Shown: positions 24,787-35,325, counted from the first letter of the stretch. The stretch: 64,000 bases of DNA from Lacticaseibacillus kribbianus (GCF_020180945.1 NZ_JAIPUL010000001.1:1178001-1242000), one strand, 5' to 3'. Notes: generated from the letters alone by a model not told the origin. Made by a program: numbers and translations.

Positions 24787-25695
24787 TTATTTTTTGGTGT
24801 AAACCGGCCGCTTGCCCGCAAGCTCGGTGTGAAACTGCACGTAGTCGTCGTAGCGACTCTGCATGATGGTGCCGGCCTCAACCGCCGCCTTGACCGCGCA
24901 CTTGGGCTCGGCCAGGTGCTGGCAGGAGCGAAACTTGCAGTCGCCGGCCACCGCGACGAACTCCGGGAAGCGGTCGCGCAGGTTGTCCAGGGTGACGTCC
25001 AGCAGGTCCAGCGAGCTGAACCCCGGCGTGTCGGCGACCAGTCCCCCATCCGTGGCGAACAGCTCGGTGACGCGCGTGGTGTGGCGCCCGCGGTTCAGGG
25101 CCTTGGAGATCTCGCCGGTCGCAAGCTCGAGGCCGGGCACCAGGTGGTTCAAAAGCGTCGACTTGCCGGCGCCGGTCTGGCCGGTGAAAATGGTCAGCCG
25201 ATCGGCAAAGGTCCGGCGCACCGCGTCAAGCGTGGCGGGGCCAAACGGCGGCTCGCTGTGGAAGCTGCGGTAGCCGATCGCGGCGTAGCCGGCCAGCGCA
25301 TGGGTGATCTCGGCGAGCCGGGTGGCCGGCACCAGATCGGTTTTGGTCAGATAAATCGCCGCGTGGATGCGCTGCCCCTCGAGGTAGACCAGGAAGCGAT
25401 CCAGCAGGTTCAGGGAGAAGTCGGGCTCGGCGGCCGCGACCACCAAAAGCGCCTGGTCGACGTTGGCCACCGGCGGGCGCACCAGCAGGTTGTCCCGCTC
25501 GCACACGGACTCAAGCGTGCCGAGCTTCTCGCCTTCGCCGGGGGTGAAGCGGGCGAAGTCGCCGACGACCGGGCTGACCTGCAGCTTGCGCAGGCTGCCG
25601 CGGGCGCGGGTGCGGTAGATGGTGTCGCCGACCGCCAGATCGAAGTAGCCGCTGATTTGGCGGATGATGCGGCCGGTTTTTTGCTCATCACTCAC
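24787..25695 (-). CDS. rsgA: Ribosome small subunit GTPase RsgA
   Basis: Circularly permuted GTPase that assists late 30S maturation. It is 302 residues: N-terminal OB fold, then YLTKTDL (G4), [14 protein letters not shown] (G1) and [12 protein letters not shown] (G3), then the zinc knuckle [17 protein letters not shown]. The start GTG at 25695 follows GGAGGACAGTATCA; the first eight bases overlap the end of prkC. Upstream in-frame codons lie wholly inside prkC and are not conserved. Confidence 0.95.
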   Translation of the reverse strand: MSDEQKTGRIIRQISGYFDLAVGDTIYRTRARGSLRKLQVSPVVGDFARFTPGEGEKLGTLESVCERDNLLVRPPVANVDQALLVVAAAEPDFSLNLLDRFLVYLEGQRIHAAIYLTKTDLVPATRLAEITHALAGYAAIGYRSFHSEPPFGPATLDAVRRTFADRLTIFTGQTGAGKSTLLNHLVPGLELATGEISKALNRGRHTTRVTELFATDGGLVADTPGFSSLDLLDVTLDNLRDRFPEFVAVAGDCKFRSCQHLAEPKCAVKAAVEAGTIMQSRYDDYVQFHTELAGKRPVYTKK

Positions 25696-27715
25696 TGATA
25701 CTGTCCTCCGATTGCACGACGACCCCGTCGTTTTCGACCTTGTAGGCCCCCTTGGCATCCCCGACCAAGTTGAAGCTCAGGTTCACCTGCTGGTCGCTGG
25801 TGATCACCATCGTCTTGTAGACGTTGCCGATCTGGTGGTCGCTGTCCTGCAGGTAGATGGTGATGGTGTTGCCGGCCTGGCTGCTGCTTGAGGCGTCGCT
25901 GTCCCCATCCGACTCACTCGAGTCGGTGGTCGGCGCGTTGTACCGGACGGTGAAGCTGCGGGTGACCGTCTTGGCCTGGGTCTTCGGGTCCTTACCCTTG
26001 GACAGGGTGACCGAGAAGCTGTCCCCCGCCTTCACGTTGGTCTTGGCCGCCGTGCTCTGGGCAATGACCCTGCCCTCATCAACGGTGTCCGAGTACTCGC
26101 CGTCGTCGAAGGTCACGGTCAGGCCGTTGTCGTCGGCGTATTGTTGCACCTGCGCCTGGGTCTGACCGGTGAGGTTCGCCATCTCGAAGGTCGGCGTGCT
26201 GCTGGAGGAGGACTCGGCCGCCTTTTTGGGTGCCTTGGCCACGGTGAAGGTGATGGTGGTGTCCTTGGCCACCACCTTGGTGCCGGCCACGGGGTCCTGG
26301 CTCAGGATTGTGCCCGGCTCCACGTTGTCGCTTTCGCGCTTCTTCTGCTTGATCTTGAAGCCGCGCGCCTCAAGGTCCGCCTTGGTGTCGGTGTAAACGG
26401 CACCGGTGTAGTCGGACAGTGTCACCTTCTTGGGCCCCTTGGACAGCACGATGGCGACCTTGGTGCCCGTCTTCAGGCTGGTGTCGGCCCTGGGATCCGT
26501 CGAGATCACGAGGTTCTTGTCCACCTTGCTCGAGTAGGCGGTGGTCACCTTGCCCAGCTCCAGGTTCTGCGCCTCAAGCGCGGTTTGCGCCTGGGCGCGG
26601 GTCATGCCGGCGAGGTCCGGGACGCGTTCGTCCCCCTGCTTGCCGGAGAAGGCGAAGGCCAGTCCCCCGGCGATGGCCAGCACGACGACACCGAGCAGGA
26701 TGAACGGCCAGTACTTAGCCCAAAAGTTGCGCTTCTTGGCCGGCTTGGGCTTGGTCGCGGCCTCGGTTTTTTCAGGCGCTGCGGCCGCGGCGGCGACCAC
26801 CGGTGCGGCGGCCAAAGGCGCCGTGGGAATCACCTTGGTCTCCTCGAGGCTGCCATCGGCGGGCACCACGAACTTGGCCTCGTGGGCGCGCGTCGGCGAC
26901 AGCGCCGTCTTGAGGTCGAGGCTCATCGCGCTGGCGCTGGTGTAGCGGTTGGTCGGGTCCTTGGCGGTCGCCTTGAGCACGACGTTTTCAAGCGCCTGGG
27001 GAATCCGCGGGTCGAAGTCGCGCACCGCCGGCATGTCCTCTTGAAAGTGCTTGAGGGCGATGGACACCGCCGAGTCGCCCTCGAACGGCACGGTGCCGGT
27101 CAGCATCTCAAACAGGATGATCCCCAGCGCGTAGATGTCGCTTTGGCGCGTCGGCATTGAACCCCTGGCCTGCTCGGGCGACAGGTAGTGCACCGAGCCC
27201 AGAAGCGAGTTGGTCTGGGTCATCGAGTTGTCCGAAAGGGCGACGGCGATGCCAAAGTCAGTGATCTTGGCGTTGCCATCCGCATCGATCAGGATGTTTT
27301 GGGGCTTCAGGTCGCGGTGGATGATGTTGTGGTCGTGGGCCATCTGCACCGCGCTGAGAATCTGGGTCATGATATCGACGACCCGCTGGTACGGAATCGG
27401 AAAGTGCTCCACGATGTACTTCTTGAGGTCTGACCCCTGGACGTACTCCATGACCAGGTACTGCTGGCCGTGGCTTTCGCCGACGTCGTAAATCGACACG
27501 ATGTTCGGGTGAACCAGCTCGGTGGTCGCCATCGCCTCGCGCTGGAAGCGCCGGATGGTGTCCGGGTCGTTTTGCAGGTCCAGGCGCAGCACCTTGACGG
27601 CCACGTCGCGGTCCAAGATCAGGTCGTGGGCCAGGTAGACGTTGGCCATGCCGCCCTCGCCCAGGGTTTTGAGGAGCTGGTAGCGCTCGTTGAGAATGTA
27701 GCCTGGTTCGATCAC
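25688..27715 (-). CDS. prkC: PASTA-domain serine/threonine protein kinase
   Basis: Membrane eukaryotic-type Ser/Thr kinase that senses cell-wall muropeptides/lipid II and controls division and wall synthesis. It is 675 residues. The kinase domain has [14 protein letters not shown], catalytic Lys41, HRDLKPQN (133-140) and DFG (153-155). One transmembrane segment lies at ~336-356 ([20 protein letters not shown]). Three extracellular PASTA repeats cover ~362-580 ([20 protein letters not shown] opens the first), followed by a serine-rich linker and a short C-terminal domain. The start GTG overlaps the stp stop (GTGA), so kinase and phosphatase are made together. Confidence 0.95.
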   Translation of the reverse strand: MIEPGYILNERYQLLKTLGEGGMANVYLAHDLILDRDVAVKVLRLDLQNDPDTIRRFQREAMATTELVHPNIVSIYDVGESHGQQYLVMEYVQGSDLKKYIVEHFPIPYQRVVDIMTQILSAVQMAHDHNIIHRDLKPQNILIDADGNAKITDFGIAVALSDNSMTQTNSLLGSVHYLSPEQARGSMPTRQSDIYALGIILFEMLTGTVPFEGDSAVSIALKHFQEDMPAVRDFDPRIPQALENVVLKATAKDPTNRYTSASAMSLDLKTALSPTRAHEAKFVVPADGSLEETKVIPTAPLAAAPVVAAAAAAPEKTEAATKPKPAKKRNFWAKYWPFILLGVVVLAIAGGLAFAFSGKQGDERVPDLAGMTRAQAQTALEAQNLELGKVTTAYSSKVDKNLVISTDPRADTSLKTGTKVAIVLSKGPKKVTLSDYTGAVYTDTKADLEARGFKIKQKKRESDNVEPGTILSQDPVAGTKVVAKDTTITFTVAKAPKKAAESSSSSTPTFEMANLTGQTQAQVQQYADDNGLTVTFDDGEYSDTVDEGRVIAQSTAAKTNVKAGDSFSVTLSKGKDPKTQAKTVTRSFTVRYNAPTTDSSESDGDSDASSSSQAGNTITIYLQDSDHQIGNVYKTMVITSDQQVNLSFNLVGDAKGAYKVENDGVVVQSEDSISE

Positions 27716-28455
27716 ACTGTTGGCCCCCCGTCTTGATGAATGATGAGTGCGGTGATGTTATCCGGTCCCCCGGCCGCATTGGCCCGGTCGATCAGCTCCT
27801 GCGCCTTGTCGCCCAGGGGCTGCTCGCCGGCCAAAACGGTCGCGATGTCCGCGTCCGGCACCTGGTTGGTCAGGCCGTCTGAGCACAACAGCAGGTAGTC
27901 GTCTTGCTCCATGTCGTAGATGGTCACGTCCGCGTCGACATCGGCGGAGACGCCGAGGCTTCTCGTGATCACGTTTTTTTGCGGGAAGTTCTTGGCCTCC
28001 TGGGGCGTCAGCTCGCCGGTTTTGACCAGTTCGTTGACCAGGCTGTGGTCCTCCGTGATCTGCATCAGCCGGCCACGGCGGTACAGGTAGCAGCGCGAGT
28101 CGCCGATGTTGGCGACCACGAAGCGCGACCCCGAGATGATCACGGCCACCAGGGTCGTGCCCATCCCCGTCAGGTCGGCGTACTGCTGGGCCTTCTCGAG
28201 AATCACGGAGTTCTCCTCCTGCAGCTCGAAAATCAGCCAGCGGACGATGGTCTCAACGTCGGTGGTGCTCGTCTTTTCGAACGCGTAGCCGATGTGGGAC
28301 ACCGCCATCTCGGAGGCGACATCGCCGCCGAGGTGGCCGCCCATGCCGTCGGCCACGATGGCCAGCGTCGTGTCGGCGGTGTTGTGAAACAGCCCGACGT
28401 AATCTTCGTTGTTCGGCCTCTTTTGGCCGATGTCTGTGCGGTACGTGTATTCCAT
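27712..28455 (-). CDS. stp: PP2C-family serine/threonine phosphatase
   Basis: Cytosolic Mg/Mn-dependent phosphatase that reverses PrkC phosphorylation. It is 247 residues. [71 protein letters not shown] and [11 protein letters not shown] are the PP2C motifs with their metal-binding aspartates. The start at 28455 ([13 protein letters not shown]) follows AGGAGTGCAAG; the longer frame is not conserved. It lies between rsmB and prkC. Confidence 0.95.
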   Translation of the reverse strand: MEYTYRTDIGQKRPNNEDYVGLFHNTADTTLAIVADGMGGHLGGDVASEMAVSHIGYAFEKTSTTDVETIVRWLIFELQEENSVILEKAQQYADLTGMGTTLVAVIISGSRFVVANIGDSRCYLYRRGRLMQITEDHSLVNELVKTGELTPQEAKNFPQKNVITRSLGVSADVDADVTIYDMEQDDYLLLCSDGLTNQVPDADIATVLAGEQPLGDKAQELIDRANAAGGPDNITALIIHQDGGPTV

Positions 28456-28471
28456 CTTGCACTCCTGCGCG

Positions 28472-29806
28472 TTAGGCGCGCTCCAAGCTTGCGATAAAGA
28501 AGCCGTCCGTGCCGTAATCGTCCGGGAACAGCTGAAGGGCCGGCGCATTGTGCGCGCGGGCCACCGGCGTCGCGGTCGGCACGGGCACCTGGTGAAAGTC
28601 CGGGTGCGCGGCCAAAAAGGCGGCGACGACTTCCTGGTTCTCCTCTGTCACCATCGTACACGTCGAGTAGGTCAGCCGTCCATGTGATTTTAGCAGCGGT
28701 GCGACCGCGTCGAGCAGGGCGAGCTGGATTTTTGGCAAATTCTCAAGGTCTTCAGGCCGCTTGCCGTAGCGGATCTCGGGCTTGCGGCGCAGCAGGCCCA
28801 GCCCCGAGCACGGCGCGTCGACCAGAATCTTGTCGAAAGTGGCCGCGTCAAAGTGCTCGCCCACCGTCCGCGCGTCCATCGCGCGGGCCGTGACGCGGTC
28901 GTCCAGGCCCAGGCGCTTGGCGTTTTGGGCGATCAGCCGCACCTTGTGGGGGTGCAGGTCGAGCGCGACGACCTCCCCGCCCTGGGCCGGGTCGAGGAAC
29001 TGCGCGATGTGCGTGGTCTTGCCCCCCGGCGCGGCGCAGGCGTCCAGCACCCGGTCACCCGGCTTCAGGTCGAGACTTGGGGCCACCAGCATCGAGCTTT
29101 CGTCCTGCATGGTGAAGGCGCCGACGGCAAACTCCGGCAGCCCGGCGAAGTGCCCGCCCGGGGCCACAATGCCGTCGGGGCTCAGGGCGCTCGGGGCCGC
29201 GTCCGGGAAGCGGTCGGCAAGCTCTGCCAGGAGCGCCTCACGGCTGCCCTTGGTGGTGTTGACGCGCAGACTTGCGGCCGGTGCCTGGTTGATGCTGGCC
29301 AGAATCGCCGCGGTCTTGGCTTCCCCCAGCTGGTCTTGAAGCTTTGCGACCAGCCAGCGCGGCACGCTGTAGGTGACGCTCAGCCGCTCAAGCGGATCGG
29401 CGATGGTTGCAGGATCCGGCAGACCTTTGCGCTGGATGCTGCGCAGCACCGCGGTGACGAGCTTGGCGATGCCGACGTGCCCCATCGTCTTGGCGATGCG
29501 GGTGGACTCAAAGAAGATCGCGCGGTCCGGAATCTTGTCGAGGTAGTGCATCTGGTACACCGCCGTCTCCAACAGCGCGAGCACCCAGTCATCCAGCTTC
29601 TTGCCTGCGGTGAACGGGGCCAGGTAGTAGTCAAGCGTCAGCTGGTGTTGAATCACGCCGTACACCAGGGTCGTGGCAAGCGCCGCGTCGCGCGGGTCAA
29701 GCCGCGCCTGCTGCAGCGTCGCGTCCAGCGCGAGGTTGGCGTAGCTGTGCTGCGCCTTCACTTTGGTCAGAATCTGCACGGCAAGCGTGCGCGGGTCGTT
29801 ACGCAA
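28472..29806 (-). CDS. rsmB: 16S rRNA (cytosine-967 C5) methyltransferase RsmB
   Basis: S-adenosylmethionine-dependent methyltransferase for 16S rRNA C967. It is 444 residues. The N-terminal NusB-like domain (RTLAVQILTKVKAQHSYANL) is followed by a Rossmann domain with LDACAAPGGKTTHIAQFL, the VDAPCSGLGLLRRKPEIRY motif and the catalytic TYSTCTM cysteine. The start TTG at 29806 lies behind AAGGAGACCTCATCA, overlapping the end of fmt by eight bases. Confidence 0.95.
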   Translation of the reverse strand: MRNDPRTLAVQILTKVKAQHSYANLALDATLQQARLDPRDAALATTLVYGVIQHQLTLDYYLAPFTAGKKLDDWVLALLETAVYQMHYLDKIPDRAIFFESTRIAKTMGHVGIAKLVTAVLRSIQRKGLPDPATIADPLERLSVTYSVPRWLVAKLQDQLGEAKTAAILASINQAPAASLRVNTTKGSREALLAELADRFPDAAPSALSPDGIVAPGGHFAGLPEFAVGAFTMQDESSMLVAPSLDLKPGDRVLDACAAPGGKTTHIAQFLDPAQGGEVVALDLHPHKVRLIAQNAKRLGLDDRVTARAMDARTVGEHFDAATFDKILVDAPCSGLGLLRRKPEIRYGKRPEDLENLPKIQLALLDAVAPLLKSHGRLTYSTCTMVTEENQEVVAAFLAAHPDFHQVPVPTATPVARAHNAPALQLFPDDYGTDGFFIASLERA

Positions 29807-30740
29807 TGATGAGGTCTCCTTCTTGGATGTCGCGCCCGGCGCCGTTCAAAAACGCGGCGATCGGCTGCTGGGCCTTGCCGGCGGGCTGGATTGAATCGAT
29901 GGCAAAGGTGGTGCCGTTCCCTGCGGCCACCACCAGGCGCTTTTTGGTGCGCGCGACCACGGTGCCCGGGGTCGCGGTGGTGGTGTCGGTCAGCGGCGTG
30001 ATCGCCCAGAGCTTGGTGCGCTCGCCGTTCAGGCTGACCCAGCCGCCGATCTCGGGGCGCAGGCCGCGCACCCAGTTGTCCAGCTTGTCAGCCGGCAGCG
30101 TGATGTCGAGGTGCTCCTCCTCTTTCTTGATGGTCGGCGAGAAGGTCACGAGGTCTTCCGGCTGCGGCGTCTTCACCGCGGTGCCCGCGATGATGCCCGG
30201 CAGCGTGTCCAGTAACAGGTCGCGCCCGAGCAGGCTGAGCTTGGCGAACGCGGTGCCGGTGTCGTCCTGGCGGGTCAGCGGCAGCTTCGCCTGCGCGTAC
30301 ATCCCGCCGGCATCCATCTGCTTGACCATCTCGATGATGGTGACCCCGGTTGCGGCGTCACCGTTGATGATGCTGTACTGAATCGGCGCGCCGCCGCGGT
30401 ACTTGGGCAACAGCGAGCCGTGCACGTTGACCGCCGCCACCTTGGCCGCCTTCAGGAAGCGCGTGGGCAGAAACTGCCCGTAAGCCGCCGTGACGATCAG
30501 GTCCGGGGAAAGCGCGATGGCCTGCTCAAGCTCCGGCGAGCCGCCGAGCTTCTCCGGCTGCAGCACGGTCAGGCCCAATGCCTTGGCCTTGGCCTTGACC
30601 GGCGATTCGTGCAGCACCTGCTTGCGCCCGACGCGGCGGTCCGGCTGGGTGAACACGGCCACCACCTGGTAGTCGGCGGCAAGCGCCGTGAGAATCGGTA
30701 CCGCGAACTCGGGGGTGCCCAGAAAAATCAGTGACGTCAT
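29799..30740 (-). CDS. fmt: Methionyl-tRNA formyltransferase
   Basis: Formylates initiator Met-tRNA using 10-formyl-THF. It is 313 residues. LIFLGTPEFAVPILTAL, VNVHGSLLPKYRGGAPIQYS (catalytic Asn/His region) and GVTIIEMVKQMDAGGMYAQA are diagnostic; a C-terminal tRNA-binding domain follows. The order priA-fmt-rsmB is standard in Bacillota. folD at 42068 supplies the formyl donor pathway. Confidence 0.96.
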   Translation of the reverse strand: MTSLIFLGTPEFAVPILTALAADYQVVAVFTQPDRRVGRKQVLHESPVKAKAKALGLTVLQPEKLGGSPELEQAIALSPDLIVTAAYGQFLPTRFLKAAKVAAVNVHGSLLPKYRGGAPIQYSIINGDAATGVTIIEMVKQMDAGGMYAQAKLPLTRQDDTGTAFAKLSLLGRDLLLDTLPGIIAGTAVKTPQPEDLVTFSPTIKKEEEHLDITLPADKLDNWVRGLRPEIGGWVSLNGERTKLWAITPLTDTTTATPGTVVARTKKRLVVAAGNGTTFAIDSIQPAGKAQQPIAAFLNGAGRDIQEGDLIIA

Positions 30741-30768
30741 GAATTGAAGATCCTTTCTTGGTGGCGGG

Positions 30769-33162
30769 CTACAGGAAGCTCTGCGGCTCGCGGTCGATGG
30801 CGACGAAGAAGCCGTCGCGCGTGCTTTTTTGCGTCTCGTCCAAAAGCCGCGTCAGCGTCTCGTCCAGCTTGGGCTCGCGCTTGTACTTGACCACCAGCTG
30901 GTAGAAGTAGCGGTTCTTCAGGCGCGCGATTGCGCTGGGCGACGGGCCCAGCACAATGGCGGCCGGCGACAACGCCGCGGTCAGCTCCCGGCTCATGCTG
31001 TAGATGGCCTTGGCCGCCTGGCTCTCGTCGGGGTGGCTGACGGTCAGCTTGATAGTGTAGTAGTACGGTGGGTAGTCGCCGCGGTGGCGAATCGCCATCT
31101 CCTGGGCGAAAAAGCCCTCGTAATCGTGGTTTTGGGCGAACTGAATCGCGTAATGGTCCGGGTTGAAGGTCTGAATGACCACCTCCCCGGCCTTGTTGGC
31201 GCGCCCCGCGCGGCCGGCCACCTGGGTCAGCAGCTGGAAGGTGCGCTCGGCGGCGCGGAAGTCCGGCATGGACAGCCCGTTGTCCGCGTTGATCACACCG
31301 ACCAGCGTGACGTTCGGAAAGTCCAGCCCCTTGGCGATCATCTGCGTGCCCAGCAGGATGTCGGCCTGCCCGGCCCCAAAGGCGTTCAGGATGCGTTCGT
31401 GGCCGCCCTTGCGCCGCGTGGTGTCCACGTCCATGCGCAGCACCCGCGCGGTCGGCAAAAGCTCGTGAAGCGCCTGCTCAACCTTTTGGGTGCCGGTGCC
31501 GTAGTAGCGAATCTTCTTGGATCCGCAGCTCGGGCAGCGGGTGGGAATCGGCTCCTCGTGGCCGCAGTAGTGGCAGCGCAGCGAGTGGCTGTCCATGTGC
31601 AGCGTCAGGCTGATGTCGCAGTTGGGGCACTGCACGACGAAGCCGCACTCGCGGCACATCACGAAGCTCGAGTAGCCGCGGCGGTTGAGCATCAGCACGC
31701 TTTGCTCGTGGCGCTCAAGCCGCAGCTGCAGCGCGTCGAGCAGGGGCTTGGAAAAATCCCCCTGCCCGCCCTGCTGGTAGGCCTGGCGCATGTCCACAAT
31801 GTGCACCGGCGGCAGCGGGTGCTGGTTGATGCGGTGCGGCAGCACCAGACGCTGGTACACGTTTTTGGCCGCGCGGGCCCGCGACTCCAGGCTCGGCGTG
31901 GCCGAACCCAGCACCACCGGCGCGTGAGCCTCGGCAGCGCGGTGCAGAATCACGTCGCGGGCGTGGTAGCGCGGTGCATCGTCTTGCTTGTAGCTGGACT
32001 CGTGCTCCTCGTCGATGATGAACACGCCGATGTTTTGCAGCGGTGCGAAGGCGGCGCTGCGCGCGCCGACGACCACCTGGGCCTCACCGCGCTGAATTCG
32101 GCGCCACTCGTCGAACTTCTCACCGTCCGACAGCCCGCTGTGCATCACCGCGACCGCCGCACCGAAGCGGCCCTTGACGCGCCGCACCATCTGCGGCGTC
32201 AGCGCGATCTCGGGCACCAGCATCATCGCCGTGCGCCCGGCCGCAAGTGCGGCGGCCATCACCTGCAGGTAGACCTCGGTTTTGCCCGAGCCCGTCACGC
32301 CCTCCAGCAGGAAGGTTGACGCCTGCTGCGCCGTCACGGCGGCCGTGATGGTCGAAGTCACCTGCGCCTGCTCCGGCGTCAGGGCCAGTGGCTTGGTGTG
32401 CGCCTGGTGATCCAGCAGCTCGTAGGGGGCGCGGTAGACCTCGCGCGCCTCAAGCGTCAGCCAGCCGCGCTTGGCGGCGGCGACCAGCTGCGGGCGGGTG
32501 ACCGCCTGAATGCTGGCCACTGCGGGCTCCTCCCCGTTTTCCCGCCAGTGGGCCAACAGCGTGAGGAGTTCGCGCTGCTTGGCCGCGTTGGCCCGCAGTT
32601 TTGCGGCCTCCGCTGCAAAGTCCAAGTCAGCGGGCACCACGTAATCGGCCGTCTTGACCTTGGCGCGGTCCTTGGCCTCGTAGCGCAGGCTCAGCGCGTT
32701 CTGCTGCACCAGCCGCGCGACGGCGGCCTCGGGCAGGTCGGCGACCGGCACGCTTGAGGCGCCGGCCAGCAGGGCTTGGGCCTCTTGGGTCGGGTGCGTC
32801 CCCAGCGTCACGGTCTTGACCGTGTCCACCTTCAGCATCGTCGGCAGCATGGTCTGGATGCAGGTGATCCAAAAGGCGAAGGTGGTGTCGGCCAGCCACT
32901 TGGAGAGGGCAAGCCCCGCCTGGCTGAGCACCGGCGCGTAGTCCAGCACCGCCAGGATCGGCTTGAGGTCGCCGGCGAAGGCGCTCGTTGACTCGACGCC
33001 CACCACCATGCCGGCGACCTGGCGCTGGCCGCGGCCAAATCCAACCCACACCCGCATGCCGGGCTGGATGGCGCCTTCAAGCGTCGCCGGAATCGCGTAG
33101 TCGAAGGGCCGGTCCGTCTGCATGGTCGGCACGTCGACGACGACCTTGGCCACCGCCGTCAC
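30769..33162 (-). CDS. priA: Primosomal protein N' (PriA helicase)
   Basis: Replication-restart helicase that recognises stalled forks and loads the primosome. It is 797 residues. The N-terminal 3'-end-binding domain (KVVVDVPTMQTDRPFDYAIP) is followed by LEGVTGSGKTEVYLQVMAAA (Walker A) and FIIDEEHESSYKQDDAPRYH (DEEH). A zinc-binding region with CRECG, CPNCD, CHYCG and CPSCG and helicase motifs (GTQMIAKGLDFPNVTLVGV, QVAGRAGRA) complete it. The start GTG overlaps the coaBC stop (GTGA). Confidence 0.96.
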   Translation of the reverse strand: MTAVAKVVVDVPTMQTDRPFDYAIPATLEGAIQPGMRVWVGFGRGQRQVAGMVVGVESTSAFAGDLKPILAVLDYAPVLSQAGLALSKWLADTTFAFWITCIQTMLPTMLKVDTVKTVTLGTHPTQEAQALLAGASSVPVADLPEAAVARLVQQNALSLRYEAKDRAKVKTADYVVPADLDFAAEAAKLRANAAKQRELLTLLAHWRENGEEPAVASIQAVTRPQLVAAAKRGWLTLEAREVYRAPYELLDHQAHTKPLALTPEQAQVTSTITAAVTAQQASTFLLEGVTGSGKTEVYLQVMAAALAAGRTAMMLVPEIALTPQMVRRVKGRFGAAVAVMHSGLSDGEKFDEWRRIQRGEAQVVVGARSAAFAPLQNIGVFIIDEEHESSYKQDDAPRYHARDVILHRAAEAHAPVVLGSATPSLESRARAAKNVYQRLVLPHRINQHPLPPVHIVDMRQAYQQGGQGDFSKPLLDALQLRLERHEQSVLMLNRRGYSSFVMCRECGFVVQCPNCDISLTLHMDSHSLRCHYCGHEEPIPTRCPSCGSKKIRYYGTGTQKVEQALHELLPTARVLRMDVDTTRRKGGHERILNAFGAGQADILLGTQMIAKGLDFPNVTLVGVINADNGLSMPDFRAAERTFQLLTQVAGRAGRANKAGEVVIQTFNPDHYAIQFAQNHDYEGFFAQEMAIRHRGDYPPYYYTIKLTVSHPDESQAAKAIYSMSRELTAALSPAAIVLGPSPSAIARLKNRYFYQLVVKYKREPKLDETLTRLLDETQKSTRDGFFVAIDREPQSFL

Positions 33163-34337
33163 AGGCTGGCCTCGATGCGGCGCAGAATCGCCGCGGCCAC
33201 CTCAACCTTGGCGGCCGCCGGCAGCGGCTCCGGTTGTTGGCCCGGCGCCAGCAGCGTGACGGCATTGTCGTCTGCGTTGAAGCCGCGCCCGCCGCCGACC
33301 TGGTTGGCCACCAGGAGGTCTGCCCCCTTGGCAAGCAGCTTGGCCTGCGCGTGGGCCAGCAGGTGGTCCGTCTCGGCCGCAAAGCCCACCACGAACTGGT
33401 GGGTGCGCCGCTCACCCAGGGTCTTGAGGATGTCTTGGGTCTGCGCAAGCGCCAGCGTCAGGCCGGCCGGGCCGTTCTTCTTGAGCTTCGCGTCGGCCGC
33501 CTGCTTCGGCCGGTAGTCGCTGACCGCCGCGGCCATGATCGCCACGTCGGTCTGGGCAAAGGCGCCAAGCACCGCGGTCGCCATCTCTTCGGCGCTCACC
33601 ACGGGGACCACCGCCACTTCGGGCAGCACCGGTAACGTCGCGGTGGTCACCAGGGTCACCGTGGCGCCGGCGGCCGCGGCGACGTTGGCCAGCGCTGTGC
33701 CCATTTTGCCGCTGGAGTCGTTGGTCATGTAGCGCACCGGATCCAGCCGCTCGCGGGTGCCGCCGGCGGTCACCAGCACACGCCGGCCGGCCAGAAAGGC
33801 CTCATCCTGCACGGTGGCGATGAACGCGGCAATCACCGCGGGGTCGGGCATGCGCCCGACGCCCGAGTGACCCTCGGCCAAAAAGCCGGTGGCCGGCTGC
33901 AGCACGTGAAAGCCCCAATCCTTGAGGTGCGCCACGTTGGCCTGGGTCTGCGGGTTGCGCCACATGCCGTCGTTCATTGCGGGCACCAGGAGCTTGGGGC
34001 CGTTGAAGGCCAAAAGCGTCGTGGTCACCACGTTGTCGGCCAGCCCGCACGCAAGCTTGGCCAGCGTGTTGGCTGTCGCCGGCACCACCACGGCTAGGTC
34101 GCACCAGCGGGCCAGCGCGACGTGGCCGACCTGCTCAGGGGCGGCGAGCTCGGCGGCGTCGGTCAGCACCGGGTGCTGACTGACGGTGGCCAGCGTGGAT
34201 TCGGTCACGAAGGTCGCGGCGCTGGCCGTCATCGCAACTCTCACCTCGTGCCCCGCGCGAATCAGGTCCCGCACGATGCCCGGCACCTTGTAGGCGGCGA
34301 TGCCGCCGGTCACGAACACGCCAATGTGTTTGGTCAT
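33159..34337 (-). CDS. coaBC: Bifunctional phosphopantothenoylcysteine decarboxylase/synthetase CoaBC
   Basis: Two consecutive steps of coenzyme A synthesis: coupling of 4'-phosphopantothenate with cysteine (CoaB) and decarboxylation (CoaC). It is 392 residues. The N-terminal flavoprotein domain has GGIAAYKVPGIVRDLIRAGH, VVPATANTLAKLACGLADN and VPAMNDGMWRNP. The C-terminal synthetase has VLVTAGGTRERLDPVRYMTN, DSSGKMGTALA and AAVSDYRPKQ. ATG at 34337 follows GGAGGGGTAGAG. It heads the coaBC-priA-fmt-rsmB-stp-prkC run with its own promoter. Confidence 0.95.
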   Translation of the reverse strand: MTKHIGVFVTGGIAAYKVPGIVRDLIRAGHEVRVAMTASAATFVTESTLATVSQHPVLTDAAELAAPEQVGHVALARWCDLAVVVPATANTLAKLACGLADNVVTTTLLAFNGPKLLVPAMNDGMWRNPQTQANVAHLKDWGFHVLQPATGFLAEGHSGVGRMPDPAVIAAFIATVQDEAFLAGRRVLVTAGGTRERLDPVRYMTNDSSGKMGTALANVAAAAGATVTLVTTATLPVLPEVAVVPVVSAEEMATAVLGAFAQTDVAIMAAAVSDYRPKQAADAKLKKNGPAGLTLALAQTQDILKTLGERRTHQFVVGFAAETDHLLAHAQAKLLAKGADLLVANQVGGGRGFNADDNAVTLLAPGQQPEPLPAAAKVEVAAAILRRIEASL

Positions 34338-34366
34338 CTCTACCCCTCCAGTCACAGTCTGGGTTC

Positions 34367-34386
34367 ATTATACCAAAAATTTTTGG
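34367..34386 (-). promoter_or_regulatory. coaBC promoter with adjoining palindrome
   Basis: Minus strand TGG-TATAAT is an extended -10 (34367-34372), 30 bases before the coaBC start. A perfect 14-bp palindrome CCAAAAATTTTTGG (34373-34386) abuts the -10 in the spacer and could be an operator. The -35 is weak. Confidence 0.5.
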
Positions 34387-34399
34387 CCCTTAACGCAAA

Positions 34400-34429
34400 C
34401 AACGGCCAACCCCATCGGATTGACCGTTG
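34400..34429 (-). terminator. Terminator of gmk-rpoZ
   Basis: CAACGGTCAATCC-GATG-GGGTTGGCCGTTG stem (some G-U pairs) with TTTGCGTT after it on the minus strand. Confidence 0.6.
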
Positions 34430-34437
34430 CCAAATCA

Positions 34438-34683
34438 CTACGCCTCGTGGTCGAGCTTCTCCGCGTCGCGCTCCAAGAGCTTGGAGTCCGGGTCGATGAT
34501 CACGTCACCGGCTGCGACCTCTTCAAGCGCCTGGCCGACGGTTTTGAGCGACCGGTAGCTCGTCAGCATGCGGATGCTGCCCGGCGTCTCGAGCTCGTGG
34601 GCCCGCTTGGCCGCAAGCACGGCAAGCGAGTAGCGGGACGGCACCTTGGCCAGCAACTTATCGATGGATGGGTAAATAATCAT
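34438..34683 (-). CDS. rpoZ: RNA polymerase omega subunit
   Basis: 81-residue omega subunit, which aids RNA polymerase assembly. [20 protein letters not shown] and AAKRAHEL are the conserved N-terminal block. AAAGGAGAAACTC precedes the ATG. gmk-rpoZ followed by coaBC-priA is the standard gene order. Confidence 0.95.
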   Translation of the reverse strand: MIIYPSIDKLLAKVPSRYSLAVLAAKRAHELETPGSIRMLTSYRSLKTVGQALEEVAAGDVIIDPDSKLLERDAEKLDHEA

Positions 34684-34713
34684 GAGTTTCTCCTTTTGGC
34701 CGCAATGGCTGCG

Positions 34714-35322
34714 TCAGTTGACCATGTTCTTGTAGCGATCGATCACGCGCGGCACGCGCAGGTGCTCGCTTTCGATGATGCGCTCGATGCGCTGGACGGC
34801 CTTTGGCACCTCGTCGTTGACCACCGCGTAGTCGTAGTTGGCCATCATCTGGATCTCTTCTCGGGCCTGGGTGATGCGTTTTTCGATCACCTCGGCCGAG
34901 TCGGTGCCGCGCCCGGTCAGGCGGTTCTTGAGCTCGACCAGGTCGGGCGGGGTGAGGAAGATGAACACGCCGTCGGGGCACTTCTCGCGCACCTGCATCG
35001 CGCCCTTGACCTCGATTTCGAGCAGCACGTCGCGGCCCGAATCCAGCGTCTGGTTCACGTACTTCAGCGGCGTGCCGTAGTAGTTGTCGACGTACTTGGC
35101 GTACTCGAGCATCTGGCCGTCCGCGATTTCCTGCTCGAACTGGGCCTTGGTGCGGAAGTAGTAGTCCACCCCATCCTGCTCACCTGGGCGCATGTTGCGC
35201 GTCGTCATTGAGACCGAGTACTGAAAATCCCGGTAGTCACCTTCCAGCATGGCTTGCCGAACCGTCCCCTTGCCGACCCCGGACGGACCCGACAGCACGA
35301 TCAGCATTCCCCGTTCATGCAT
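34714..35322 (-). CDS. gmk: Guanylate kinase
   Basis: Phosphorylates GMP to GDP. It is 202 residues. The P-loop [10 protein letters not shown] (11-20), [20 protein letters not shown] (GMP-binding) and [20 protein letters not shown] are diagnostic. ATG at 35322 lies behind AAAGAGGTTAGAGC. The next gene upstream ends only three bases away, so the gmk promoter lies inside that gene. Confidence 0.96.
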   Translation of the reverse strand: MHERGMLIVLSGPSGVGKGTVRQAMLEGDYRDFQYSVSMTTRNMRPGEQDGVDYYFRTKAQFEQEIADGQMLEYAKYVDNYYGTPLKYVNQTLDSGRDVLLEIEVKGAMQVREKCPDGVFIFLTPPDLVELKNRLTGRGTDSAEVIEKRITQAREEIQMMANYDYAVVNDEVPKAVQRIERIIESEHLRVPRVIDRYKNMVN

Positions 35323-35325
35323 GCT

